This document shows positions 1-7,820 of a DNA stretch of 64,000 bases, piece by piece. Source of the DNA: Halostella pelagica (GTDB lineage: Archaea; Halobacteriota; Halobacteria; Halobacteriales; Natronoarchaeaceae); assembly GCA_005954745.1 (NCBI GenBank), contig CP040678.1, positions 3,100,001-3,164,000 of the forward strand. Reading direction: 5' to 3'. The position numbers and the translations under genes are program-made. The notes under the pieces are model-generated. The model saw only the letters and a list, made by a program, of their open reading frames with translations, did not search any database and was not told the origin of the DNA. Each line of letters opens with the position of its first letter. Position 1 is the first letter of the stretch.

Positions 1-832
1 GGAGGTTGAATTCCAGCGTGACCGGGAAGTTGACCGTCTCCTGCGACCCGACGAACTGGGTCTGGGAGTACGTCGTGTACCCGAAGCGGTCGACGTTCAC
101 GGTGTAGTTCTGTCCAGGTGCAACGCGGACACGGCTCGGGTCGAACTGACCGTTAGCGTCGGTGGTCAGCGTTTTGACCGTCGCGCCGTTGTCGTTGTTG
201 ACGATTTCGACCTGAGCGTTCTCGATCGGCTCACCGTTGGAGTCCTCGACTTCACCGGAGATGAAGGAGGAGTCAGTGGTGACGCTCTGGACGTTGTCAG
301 TGTCGATAGCGCCGGACGTGGTTCCGTCGTCAGCCTGAAGCTCGACTGATGCGTCGAGAACTTCGTTGCCGTCGACGGTGGCACTGGACGCGAGCTGAGC
401 GTAGACTACGACACGGTCGACCGTGCCGTTAGTCTCGGAGTCAGCGTCCGTACCGTTGAAGTCGACCACGGTGCCGTGCGTGGCGTAAGACGACGAAGTC
501 TCGGCGAGAACGTCGCTGCCGTTGTACGCAACGACACGGACGTCAGTGACGTCGTCGACATTGACGTTGGCGGAATTAGCACCACCATCAACGTTAACCG
601 TGATGTTGTTCATCTCTCCAGGGTCGCTGAAGACTAAGTCAGCGACTTCCGTCTCTTCACCGGAGAGAGCACTTACGCTTTCAGTATTGTCAGTAACGGT
701 CCCGCTATTACCGGGAGCGTTAGCCGCGGCAGCCGCTCCTGCGAACGCGATGGAGCCTCCGACCACGGAGAAAACCATCAGCGCCGCGAGGACGAGGCTG
801 CGTACCTTGTCTTTCGAATTCGTTGTTGTCAT
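1..832 (-). CDS. S-layer-type surface glycoprotein, 5' part (runs off the left edge)
   Basis: The frame is open from the ATG at 832 to the window edge, giving 277 codons without a stop. The first 37 or so residues form a secretion signal of the haloarchaeal surface-glycoprotein type: a charged start (MTTTNSKDKVR), a hydrophobic core (SLVLAALMVFSVVGG) and an Ala-rich end. The mature part is acidic and rich in Thr, Ser and Asn, with several N-glycosylation sequons (NNIT, NGS, NGT, NYT). Residues about 190-265 look like a carboxypeptidase-regulatory-like beta-sandwich (SGEVEDSNGEPIENAQVEI). The C-terminus, including any PGF-CTERM anchor, lies outside the window. It is probably a cell-surface or S-layer protein and a likely target of the N-glycosylation genes at 13.5-28.3 kb. 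Whether it is the main S-layer protein cannot be decided here. Confidence 0.85.
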   Translation of the reverse strand, partial: MTTTNSKDKVRSLVLAALMVFSVVGGSIAFAGAAAAANAPGNSGTVTDNTESVSALSGEETEVADLVFSDPGEMNNITVNVDGGANSANVNVDDVTDVRVVAYNGSDVLAETSSSYATHGTVVDFNGTDADSETNGTVDRVVVYAQLASSATVDGNEVLDASVELQADDGTTSGAIDTDNVQSVTTDSSFISGEVEDSNGEPIENAQVEIVNNDNGATVKTLTTDANGQFDPSRVRVAPGQNYTVNVDRFGYTTYSQTQFVGSQETVNFPVTLEFNL

Positions 833-963
833 GTTATTCTGTTTGTCTGTCGGTCGGCGCCAGCGACTTTCTCTCGGACTCGGCCAACGAACGCACGCCG
901 AAGACCAAGGTACTCGTTGCTGTCACCATGGGTAGGGGTACGGTAGAAACCGTTGTGACCTCG

Positions 964-970
964 TTATAAA
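964..970 (-). promoter_or_regulatory. Proximal TATA box for the surface glycoprotein gene
   Basis: The minus strand reads TTTATAA at this point, in an AT-rich patch (about 960-1015) within otherwise GC-rich DNA. Transcription would start near 940, giving a 5' leader of roughly 100 nt before the ATG at 832. Confidence 0.5.
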
Positions 971-1076
971 TGCTTTGTGGTGAATGACGCGTATGGTAAT
1001 TATTCACACCACTAGATACGGCCGGAGTCGTGCGGTTTCGGCGATATGGGGGATTCGGGGGGGACGGGGGTTTACC

Positions 1077-1083
1077 ATATAAA
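1077..1083 (-). promoter_or_regulatory. Distal candidate TATA box upstream of the surface glycoprotein gene
   Basis: The minus strand reads TTTATAT (CTGTTTATATGG context). It would place a second start near 1052. The element is close to symmetric, so it could also act rightward, but no plus-strand gene follows. A G-rich tract separates it from the proximal box. Confidence 0.3.
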
Positions 1084-1220
1084 CAGCTTCGCCCTCGTTC
1101 GTCCAAGCGATTCGACCAGTCCGACAGTTGACGGCAACGCGTCGAAGTGACCGTTGTAACGTACCGGTTGTTGCCGACCTTGCGTCGGCGGACTACCGAA
1201 TCGAATTACGACAGTCCCAA

Positions 1221-1979
1221 TCAGTCGCTCGTGACGATTTCGAGTTCGTGGCCGTCCTGGTCCGTGGTAAAGGCGTAGCGCATGTCACACGATTCCGGGT
1301 CGCGGTACTCCGCCGCGCCGCGTTCCATGAGCGTGTCCCAGAACTCCTGTAGGTCCGCGGCTTCCACAGCGAGATGGCCCCAGGCATCGCCCATTTCGTA
1401 CGAGCGACCGTCGTAGTTGTACGTGAGTTCGACCGCCATCCCCTCGTCCGCGGCGTCCGCCGGCTTCATGAAGTAGTTGGCGAACGTATCCGACTCCCAG
1501 CGTCCGGTGTGTTCGTACTCGAGTTTTCGGGTGAACCAGCCGATGGCCTCGTCGGCGTCCTCGACGCGGATCATCGTGTGGTCGAGGCTCCACCTCGCGC
1601 CGTAGTCGCGCTCGACTATCTCGATCTCGTGGCCGTCCGGGTCCGTCACGAAGGCGTAGCTTCCGCCACAGGAGTCCGGGTCGCGGTACTCCTCGACGTC
1701 GCCGTCGACCAGTTCGTCGTAGGCGTCGTACACGTCCGCCACGCGAACGGCGATGTGGCCCCACGCGTCGCCCATCTCGTACGTGCGGCCGTCGTGGTTG
1801 TACGTGAGTTCCAGCAGTGCCCCCTCGTCGTGAACGTCCGTCGGGCCGAGAAAGACGTTGGTGAACGTGTCGGCCTCCCAGCGACTCTTCTCCTCGTAGT
1901 CGAGGTGGGTCTTGTACCAGGAAAGCGACTCGTCGAGGTCCTCGACGCGCATCATCACGTGGTCGAGCGGTGCACTCAT
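1221..1979 (-). CDS. Tandem VOC (glyoxalase-fold) protein, lactoylglutathione lyase-like
   Basis: A 252-residue protein made of two vicinal-oxygen-chelate domains in tandem (about 1-125 and 130-252). Domain 1 carries a glyoxalase I-like metal set: H7 (LDHVMMRVED), E57 (LLELTYNHDG), H75 (WGHIAV) and E120 (PDGHEIEI). Domain 2 repeats the pattern (LDHTMIRVED, VELTYNYDG, WGHLAV, DGHELEI). Such proteins bind a divalent metal; glyoxalase I converts the methylglyoxal hemithioacetal, but halophiles use other thiols than glutathione, so the substrate is uncertain. The frame is open further upstream, but the ATG at 1979 is right for the fold and sits about 27 bp from a TATA-like CCTTTTCG (minus strand, 2002-2009), so it is probably leaderless. 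Confidence 0.85.
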   Translation of the reverse strand: MSAPLDHVMMRVEDLDESLSWYKTHLDYEEKSRWEADTFTNVFLGPTDVHDEGALLELTYNHDGRTYEMGDAWGHIAVRVADVYDAYDELVDGDVEEYRDPDSCGGSYAFVTDPDGHEIEIVERDYGARWSLDHTMIRVEDADEAIGWFTRKLEYEHTGRWESDTFANYFMKPADAADEGMAVELTYNYDGRSYEMGDAWGHLAVEAADLQEFWDTLMERGAAEYRDPESCDMRYAFTTDQDGHELEIVTSD

Positions 1980-2062
1980 ACCCGTAGATCGGGTCGCTCC
2001 GGCGAAAAGGATACCGAAAGGGGCGGTCGGATCCGGGTCCGAGTCCCCCGTTCCGAGAGATG

Positions 2063-2569
2063 TCAGGATCGATGCGGCCGGACGAGACGCACCAGGTCGT
2101 CGGCATGAAACCACCAGGCGACGGCGAAAAGTGCCACCGGACCGACCGGAATCGAGGTGATTCCGGAGTGGTCGGTGCCGAGAGTGAACTGGAGGTGTGC
2201 GATGGCAGCGACGAGCAGGAGTGCCGCGGTGACGCGACGGTCCTCGCGGTCGATCACTGTAGCGCCTGCCGCGCTTGCGGCCGCCGCCACGTACGCGAGC
2301 GTTCCGACGCCCCACGAGAGCAGATATGACAGCAACCCTCTCGCGTGCGCGTGCACGAAGAAATAGTCTACAATTGGAACGAACTGTATCGCCGGCCCCG
2401 TCGAAAGCAGTCCCCACGGAAACACGAACCCGCTCCCGCCGGGATACAGAGTCACGGTCCAAGGGAGCAGACCGACGATGAGAACCCAGCCGAGTCGTCG
2501 CGGCAGCGGACGCCCGTCCGATGCCGCGCGACCGTCAGTCGACCGCGAACGACCGTCCCGCGCCGTCAT
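2063..2569 (-). CDS. Haloarchaeal integral membrane protein (TIGR04206-like)
   Basis: A 168-residue protein with a basic cytoplasmic N-terminus (about 27 residues) and about five hydrophobic segments, such as WVLIVGLLPWTVTLYPGG, LLSYLLSWGVGTLAYVAAAA, VTAALLLVAAIAHLQFTLG and GPVALFAVAWWFHADD. It resembles the halobacterial membrane family TIGR04206, whose function is unknown. Its start overlaps the stop of the upstream DRG GTPase gene by 4 bp (ATGA), so the two are probably cotranscribed and translationally coupled. The family assignment is from memory of its sequence style and is moderate. Confidence 0.7.
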   Translation of the reverse strand: MTARDGRSRSTDGRAASDGRPLPRRLGWVLIVGLLPWTVTLYPGGSGFVFPWGLLSTGPAIQFVPIVDYFFVHAHARGLLSYLLSWGVGTLAYVAAAASAAGATVIDREDRRVTAALLLVAAIAHLQFTLGTDHSGITSIPVGPVALFAVAWWFHADDLVRLVRPHRS

Positions 2570-3675
2570 TTCCGCGTGATGATGCGGAGAACGTCCTCGT
2601 CGGCGAGTTCGTGGTCCGTCCCGACCTGTTGGTCGTCGTGTTTGGCGCTCGGCCCTTTGACGCGGGCGAAGCGGAACCGCTCTTCGAACTCGCCCCCGAG
2701 TTTGTGACAGGCGTCCTCGATGGTGCTTCCCTGCGGGAGGACGAGCGGTTCCTCGTAGTCGACGCCGCGGCCCGGCTTGTCCATGTATATCCGCATCAGT
2801 CCGAGTTCCGTCCAGATCCGCTCGGCCAGCGAGTCGAGTCCTTTCTGCTTCTCGGCGCTGATGAAGATGGCGTCGTCCGGGTCGATGTCGTGGTCCCGCA
2901 GGTTCCCGTTGACCGTCTCCAGATAGTCGGGGTCGATGAGGTCAGCCTTGTTGACGGTGACGACGGAGGGGAGGTAGATCCGGTTGTCCATCACGCCGTC
3001 GATGAGTCGGTCCACGTCCATCTGCTCGCCGATGGCCACGTCGGCGTTGATATACCCCTGCTCGCGGAGGACCTCCTTTATCACGTCCTCCGAAACGTCG
3101 AGGTCGACGCTCGCGTTGACCTTCAGTCCGCCTTTCCCCTTCTTGTTGATCGAGACCCGCGGCGGTTCCTGGTCGATGCGGATCTTGTTCTTGTACAACT
3201 CCTCGTTGAGGCGTTCGTACTGGTCGATCTCGAACGGGGAGAGGACGAACACGACCATGTCCGCGGCGCGCACGACCGACAGGACTTCCTGTCCGCCACC
3301 GCGGCCGCTGGCAGCCCCTTCGATCAGGCCCGGAACGTCGAGCATCTGGATGTTAGCGCCGTTGTATTTCAGCATGCCCGGGTTGACGTCGAGCGTCGTG
3401 AACTCGTACGACCCGGTCTCGCTATCGGCGTTTGTCATGGCGTTCATCAGCGTCGACTTGCCGACGCTGGGGAAGCCGACGAGTGCGACGGTCGCGTCGC
3501 CGTGTTTCTCGACGTGGTAACCGGTGCCGCCGCCGGCGGAGCTCTGGTTCTGTAGCTTCTCTTTTTTCTCCGCGAGCTTGGACTTCAGACGGCCGATATG
3601 GGCCTCTGTGGATTTGTTGTAGGGCGTGTTGGCGATCTCCTCGCGCAGTTCGTCGATCTCCTCTTCGAGCCCCAT
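2566..3675 (-). CDS. DRG-family (Obg-like) GTP-binding protein with TGS domain
   Basis: A 369-residue P-loop GTPase of the developmentally regulated GTP-binding (DRG) family found in archaea and eukaryotes, where it associates with translating ribosomes. An N-terminal coiled helix (EEEIDELREEIANTPYNKST) precedes the G domain: G1 GFPSVGKST, switch region TTLDVNPG, G3 DVPGLIEGA, G4 NKAD. The C-terminal 75 residues form a TGS domain (VDYEEPLVLPQGSTIEDAC). The frame extends to an ATG at 3693. The ATG at 3675 is preferred because it gives the usual family N-terminus (MGLEEEI) and lies about 28 bp from a minus-strand TATA-like CTTTTTCG (3701-3708), as in a leaderless gene. Confidence 0.92.
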   Translation of the reverse strand: MGLEEEIDELREEIANTPYNKSTEAHIGRLKSKLAEKKEKLQNQSSAGGGTGYHVEKHGDATVALVGFPSVGKSTLMNAMTNADSETGSYEFTTLDVNPGMLKYNGANIQMLDVPGLIEGAASGRGGGQEVLSVVRAADMVVFVLSPFEIDQYERLNEELYKNKIRIDQEPPRVSINKKGKGGLKVNASVDLDVSEDVIKEVLREQGYINADVAIGEQMDVDRLIDGVMDNRIYLPSVVTVNKADLIDPDYLETVNGNLRDHDIDPDDAIFISAEKQKGLDSLAERIWTELGLMRIYMDKPGRGVDYEEPLVLPQGSTIEDACHKLGGEFEERFRFARVKGPSAKHDDQQVGTDHELADEDVLRIITRK

Positions 3676-3913
3676 TACCCGTGAATCGGCCATCGACGCC
3701 GAAAAAGCCTTCCTTTGTACTGTGGGTACTCGCGCGTCGGCGGGACGGTTCGCCCGGCCCGCCCTGAGACGCGGTTGAGGACGTTCCAGAGGGGTTGACT
3801 ACAAAGCCGGACGGGGGTTTCACGGCTCGATACGACGCTCTGTCGGTGCCCTGTCGCCGAGAGCAAAACTTCGACACGTTAATACGCTGGCCACCGCTCG
3901 GGGCCAATGTACG

Positions 3914-4126
3914 ATGCCGGACCCGTCCAGGTTGCGTGATAGCACGCAGATCGTCCTCCCGACCGCCGACCTGGACGGCCCGTCGGAGGACCTCAAAGCC
4001 GCCCTCAACGACGCCTGCATGGTAAGCATCCACGAGGAGGACGGCTACTACCGCATCATCGGTAGCCCCGTCGAGATAAAAGAGGCAAGCAAGTTCCTCT
4101 CGCGTCACGGGATCACTCTCCGGTGA
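3914..4126 (+). CDS. Small conserved haloarchaeal protein (VNG_1110C-like)
   Basis: A 70-residue protein (MPDPSRLRDSTQIVLPTADL...HGITLR) with no transmembrane segment. The N-terminal RDSTQIVLP stretch and the end (VEIKEASKFLSRHGI) recall the small haloarchaeal family VNG_1110C, of unknown function. An AT-rich TTAATACG box about 30 bp upstream (3881-3888) fits a leaderless transcript starting at the ATG. It is divergent from the DRG gene and convergent with the phosphatase gene. Confidence 0.7.
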   Translation: MPDPSRLRDSTQIVLPTADLDGPSEDLKAALNDACMVSIHEEDGYYRIIGSPVEIKEASKFLSRHGITLR

Positions 4127-4185
4127 CGGTGATTCGTGGACGGTGACCCACACCGGACACCGGTGTGATCGGTCCGTTCTGCGAC

Positions 4186-4860
4186 CTACTCGCTTCTGAC
4201 CGCGTCGAGCGCTTCGAGAAACCCCGCAGCGTGCGCTCCGTCGGTGACGGTGTCCGCGGCGGCCCGGGCCGCGTCATCAGCGTTTGCGACGGCGAAACTC
4301 CGACGGGCGCGGTCGAACGTCGACACGTCGTTCTCGCTGTCGCCGACGGCGACGAACTCGTCGGGAGCGTGACCCAGATGCTCGCAGAGCGCTTCGAGGC
4401 CGTTTCCTTTGCTCACGGACGGGGATTTGACGTGATAGGCGTACCCGGTGTCGACGACGGTCAGGCCGTGGTCGTGCGCCAGTTCCCGAAGCGGTTCCTC
4501 GGGGACCGTCCGGCGGACGGCTATCTCCGTCTCCCGCCAGCGGTTGACGAGGTCGGCGTCGCCCCACCCGAGGTCGTGGCCGAGTTCGAGGAACTCCCGC
4601 GCGACCGCCTGTGCGGCCTCGCGGTCGCCCACGATAGAAACGTCGTCCGGCGTGCAGACGACGCCGCCGTTCTCGGCGACCACAGCCTCCTCGATACCGA
4701 CGAACTGACAGAGCGCGACCGGATACGGGAACGACTTCCCGGTGGCGACGACCACGTCCGCGGGCCAGTCGCGGATCGCGTCGAATGTCCGGGGGTCGAT
4801 CCCGCCGTCGGGACGGGTCAGCGTACCGTCGATGTCGAGTGCGAGCGGAGGCGCGTCCAT
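4186..4860 (-). CDS. Phosphoglycolate phosphatase, archaeal HAD type
   Basis: A 224-residue haloacid-dehalogenase phosphatase of the archaeal phosphoglycolate/sucrose-phosphate phosphatase-like group. Motif I is LALDIDGTLTR (nucleophile D9, acid D11), motif II sits near ATGKSFPYP, motif III lysine is in PSVSKGNG, and motif IV is VAVGDSENDVSTF. The cap domain between motifs II and III has the Cof-like fold expected for small sugar phosphates. It should dephosphorylate 2-phosphoglycolate or a related metabolite in the cytosol. A TATA-like GATTAAGTA on the minus strand about 25 bp upstream suggests a leaderless monocistronic gene. Confidence 0.88.
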   Translation of the reverse strand: MDAPPLALDIDGTLTRPDGGIDPRTFDAIRDWPADVVVATGKSFPYPVALCQFVGIEEAVVAENGGVVCTPDDVSIVGDREAAQAVAREFLELGHDLGWGDADLVNRWRETEIAVRRTVPEEPLRELAHDHGLTVVDTGYAYHVKSPSVSKGNGLEALCEHLGHAPDEFVAVGDSENDVSTFDRARRSFAVANADDAARAAADTVTDGAHAAGFLEALDAVRSE

Positions 4861-4928
4861 ACCTGCCGTTTCGGTGTCAGCTACTTAATCGACAGCAAAA
4901 GAAGCCGCGTCGACGGGCGTTGTCTCTC

Positions 4929-6038
4929 TTACGGAACGGGCACCCAGACGGTCGTCGGCAGGAGTCCAGTGAGAAACATCGCGGCGATGATGAACGTCCC
5001 GAAGACGATCGCGGCCGCGGGCGGGTCCCAGTGGGTGTCGCCGTGGGCGTAGAACAGTCGCTGGAACAGTTCGCCGAACAGCGCGACGACGACCCCCATC
5101 AACGCGGCGAGGAGTAGCGCGGGCGCGTCTCCGACCCCCGCGATCGCCGCGTCACCGCTTTCGGCCGCGGCGAGTGCGATCGTACTCGACGTGAGCGTCA
5201 TGTGGTGGGTAACGGGTATCTGCTCGACGCCGCAGTTGAGGAACAGAAGCGACGCGGCACTGATGCCGAATCCGAGGAACGGGCTCCCGGTCACGAGTGC
5301 AGTCCACCCGCCGAGAATCCCCGTGACGAGTCCGAGCAGCGCGACGTTTGCCCACTTGTACTGGTGTGGGAGCCACGGTTCGACCAGCAGGCGGTTGGCC
5401 TGTGCGGTGCCACCGTCAGTGGCGCTCTCGGGACTGTCAGTAGGGCCGCCGCCACCGGCAGTGGCCATCCGCTTTTCCTCGCGCTCGAACGGAGCCATAT
5501 TCAACAGTCCCTCGCGCGCTTCGCCGATAAGGCTGTAACCGAGGATCAGACGGTGGAACAGCGCCGAGAGGACAACACCCATCGCGATCGGGTCCCAGGG
5601 CATGCCGAAAGAGCCGGAAACTTGCCGGATGAACATGCCGAGAACGCCGAATGCGCCGCCGACGATCAGCACGTCGGGCTTGGTGCCGTGTGCGAACAGG
5701 ATGTTCTTCCCCTCGTGGTAATCGAAGCCCGTGTCCATGTACCCCTTCTTCGCGGCGTAGGCGGCCGCGGCCGCGCCGCCTGCGAATGCGATGTGAGGAC
5801 CGAAGACGGGACCGAACGCGACCTGTCCGGTGATCCCGGTGCCGATATCTGTAACGCCGACTGCGCCCACGTCACTGGCGATGTCTACGCCGATCTGGTT
5901 TGCCGCCTCACCCGCGATCACCATGAAGCCGGTGAAGATGAACGCCGGCAGGGCACCGAGCGCCGCGCCGAACGCGCCGCCAGCGAAGGCAGCCATAAGC
6001 AGGGATAGCGTAATGTCGCCCCAGATCTCGATCGCCAT
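4929..6038 (-). CDS. Polytopic membrane protein linked to glycerol kinase (candidate glycerol uptake protein)
   Basis: A 369-residue, Gly/Ala-rich membrane protein with about eight hydrophobic segments and a cytosol-like linker (about residues 180-215, with GGGGPTDSPESATDGG). It starts 2 bp after the glpK stop, so it is in the glpK operon. I see no NPA motifs of the aquaglyceroporin (MIP) family; the nearest string is DPPAAAIVFG. Conserved-looking stretches include GPVFGPHIAFAGG, SALFHRLILGYSLIG and NCGVEQIPVTHHMTLTSS. Haloarchaeal glpK is commonly followed by such a protein, and a role in glycerol entry is inferred only from this linkage. The frame is open far into glpK on the same strand; the ATG at 6038 is the only start compatible with the operon. 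Confidence 0.82.
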   Translation of the reverse strand: MAIEIWGDITLSLLMAAFAGGAFGAALGALPAFIFTGFMVIAGEAANQIGVDIASDVGAVGVTDIGTGITGQVAFGPVFGPHIAFAGGAAAAAYAAKKGYMDTGFDYHEGKNILFAHGTKPDVLIVGGAFGVLGMFIRQVSGSFGMPWDPIAMGVVLSALFHRLILGYSLIGEAREGLLNMAPFEREEKRMATAGGGGPTDSPESATDGGTAQANRLLVEPWLPHQYKWANVALLGLVTGILGGWTALVTGSPFLGFGISAASLLFLNCGVEQIPVTHHMTLTSSTIALAAAESGDAAIAGVGDAPALLLAALMGVVVALFGELFQRLFYAHGDTHWDPPAAAIVFGTFIIAAMFLTGLLPTTVWVPVP

Positions 6039-6040
6039 CC

Positions 6041-7579
6041 TCAGGTCCCTCCGTCTCGCGCCCAGTCGCGGCAGCGATCGATCGCGTCGTCCCAGCGACT
6101 GTACATCTCGTCGGCCATTTCGCGGTCCATCTCGGGTTCGAACTCGCGGTCGACCTGCCAGTTGTCTCGCAGTTCGTCGACGGAGTCCCAGTAGCCGACT
6201 GCCAGCCCCGCGGCGTACGCGGAGCCGAGCGCGGTGGTCTCGTCGACCTCCGGCCGGACGATGCCAGTCTCGATGATGTCGGACTGTAACTGGCAGAGGA
6301 AGTTGTTCTTGACCGCGCCGCCGTCGACGCGCAACGTCGACATGTCGATGCCAGAGTCGGCCTCCATGGCCTCGGCCACGTCGCGCGTCTGATAGGCGAT
6401 CGATTCGAGCGTCGCCCGAACGATGTGTTCGCGGCGGGTGCCCCGAGTCATCCCGACGATGGTCCCGCGTGCGCGCTGGTCCCAGTGGGGTGCGCCGAGC
6501 CCGGTGAACGCCGGGACCATGTAGACGCCGTCCGTCGAGTCGACGCTGCGGGCGAGTTCCGCTGTCTCCGCGGCGTCCTCTATCAGATCGACGTCTTCCA
6601 GCCATTCGATGGCAGCCCCGGTTACGAAGATGGCACCCTCAAGCGCGTACTGGACGGGTTCGCCCGAACGCTGGAAGCCGATGGTCGTCAGTAGGCCGTG
6701 GTCACTCTCGACCGCGTCGTTACCGGTGTTCATCAGGAAGAACGAGCCGGTTCCGTAGGTGTTTTTCGCGTCTCCCTCGTCGAAGCAGGTCTGGCCGAAC
6801 AGCGCGGCCTGCTGGTCACCGAGTGCGCCGGCGACGGGGATCTCCGTTTCGAGGAAGCCGTCCGGGTCCGTGTACCCGTAGTAGTCGTCGTCGCTGGACG
6901 GGCGCACTTCGGGCAGCATCCCGCGGGGGACATCGAACTCCCGAAGGAGGTCGTCGTCCCACTCCAGATCGCGGATGTTGTAAAGCATCGTCCGCGACGC
7001 GTTGGTCACTTCCGTGATGTGGTTGCCCGTCAGATTGTATATCAGCCAGGAGTCGATCGTTCCGAAAAGTATCTCACCTTTCTCGGCGCGGTCCTGAACG
7101 TCCTCGGGACGGCTGCGCTCCATCTTGATCGGGTCGGCGTTCGCCAGCAGCCACTCGGCCTTCGTCGCGGAGAAGTACGCGTCGGCCTCCAGGCCGGTTT
7201 TCTCACGGATATCCTCGACTTTTCCCTGGGATTCGAGTTCCTCGACGCGGTCGGTGGTTCGTCGGTCCTGCCAGACGATGGCGTTGTGGATCGGCTTGCC
7301 CGTCTCGGCGTCCCACAGGAGCGTCGTCTCCCGCTGATTCGTGATTCCGAGCGCCTCCAGCTGGTCGGTGTTCAGACCCGCCTCGTTGAGGGCCCGGTTT
7401 ACGACCGTCTTCGTGTTCTCCCAGATCTCCATCGGATCGTGCTCGACCCAACCGGGGTCGGGGTATATCTGTTCGTGCTTTTCGTACGCGTTCGCGACGA
7501 CCTGGCCGCTGTGGTCGAAGACCATAAAGCGCGTGCCAGTCGTCCCTTGGTCGACCGCCCCGACGTAAGTGTCTGTCAT
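6041..7579 (-). CDS. glpK: Glycerol kinase
   Basis: A 512-residue FGGY-family kinase that phosphorylates glycerol with ATP to sn-glycerol-3-phosphate in the cytosol. The N-terminal phosphate-binding signature is VGAVDQGTTGTRFMVFD, the substrate region contains NQRETTLLWD and WQDRRT, and the second lobe has GTGSFFLMNTG and GGAVKNNFLCQLQSD. Length is normal for GlpK. An ATG three codons upstream (7588) is possible, but MTDTYVGAVDQ is the usual haloarchaeal start. Its product feeds the divergent gpdABC genes. A minus-strand TATA box lies at 7677-7684, and half of a perfect 9-bp inverted repeat sits where transcription should start. Confidence 0.97.
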   Translation of the reverse strand: MTDTYVGAVDQGTTGTRFMVFDHSGQVVANAYEKHEQIYPDPGWVEHDPMEIWENTKTVVNRALNEAGLNTDQLEALGITNQRETTLLWDAETGKPIHNAIVWQDRRTTDRVEELESQGKVEDIREKTGLEADAYFSATKAEWLLANADPIKMERSRPEDVQDRAEKGEILFGTIDSWLIYNLTGNHITEVTNASRTMLYNIRDLEWDDDLLREFDVPRGMLPEVRPSSDDDYYGYTDPDGFLETEIPVAGALGDQQAALFGQTCFDEGDAKNTYGTGSFFLMNTGNDAVESDHGLLTTIGFQRSGEPVQYALEGAIFVTGAAIEWLEDVDLIEDAAETAELARSVDSTDGVYMVPAFTGLGAPHWDQRARGTIVGMTRGTRREHIVRATLESIAYQTRDVAEAMEADSGIDMSTLRVDGGAVKNNFLCQLQSDIIETGIVRPEVDETTALGSAYAAGLAVGYWDSVDELRDNWQVDREFEPEMDREMADEMYSRWDDAIDRCRDWARDGGT

Positions 7580-7820
7580 TGGTATCACCAGTTGTGTGCC
7601 GGCTGCTGCCGGACGTACGGCACCGCCGTATCTTTACTACTAGTGCCGCTATACCAGTAAACATCAATGACTTTCGTTATAAAAGTTTCCATAAACCGGA
7701 ATTATAGCGGCTTTTACCCGCTTGTATGATCTGAGTGGTACTCAATTCGTCTTGAGTTTACTGGATAATGCCTTATGGCGGTAAAGTAAAGTGGGAGCGA
7801 CACGACGTTCCAGAAAACGG
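7580..7820. promoter_or_regulatory. Divergent glpK / gpdA control region with inverted-repeat operators
   Basis: This AT-rich 241-bp region carries a minus-strand TATA box TTTTATAA (7677-7684) for glpK and a plus-strand CCTTATGG (7771-7778) for gpdA. A perfect 9-bp inverted repeat flanks the promoters: CCAGTAAAC at 7654-7662, at the expected glpK transcription start, and GTTTACTGG at 7756-7764, just before the gpdA TATA box. A second palindrome, ACTCAA-N6-TTGAGT (7740-7757), overlaps the right arm. The layout is that of a shared repressor or activator site; no regulator gene of the DeoR/GlpR type is in the window. Confidence 0.6.

Larger units (their letters stand above)
833..1220. other. Intergenic region without a gene (388 bp)
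   Basis: No credible coding frame occurs here. It holds the two minus-strand TATA candidates and a run of G tracts on the plus strand at 1048-1070 (GGGGG, GGGGGGG and GGGGG separated by 4 and 2 bases). Confidence 0.7.

Noticed and set aside
2521-3555. Long plus-strand frame opposite the DRG GTPase
   Set aside because: It mirrors the GTPase codons and shows no family motif, only Val/Asp/Arg-rich text typical of antisense frames in GC-rich DNA.
4929-6605. 558-codon version of the glpK-linked membrane protein
   Set aside because: The extra N-terminal part is an out-of-frame reading of glpK, Arg-rich and without membrane segments; the ATG at 6038 fits the operon.
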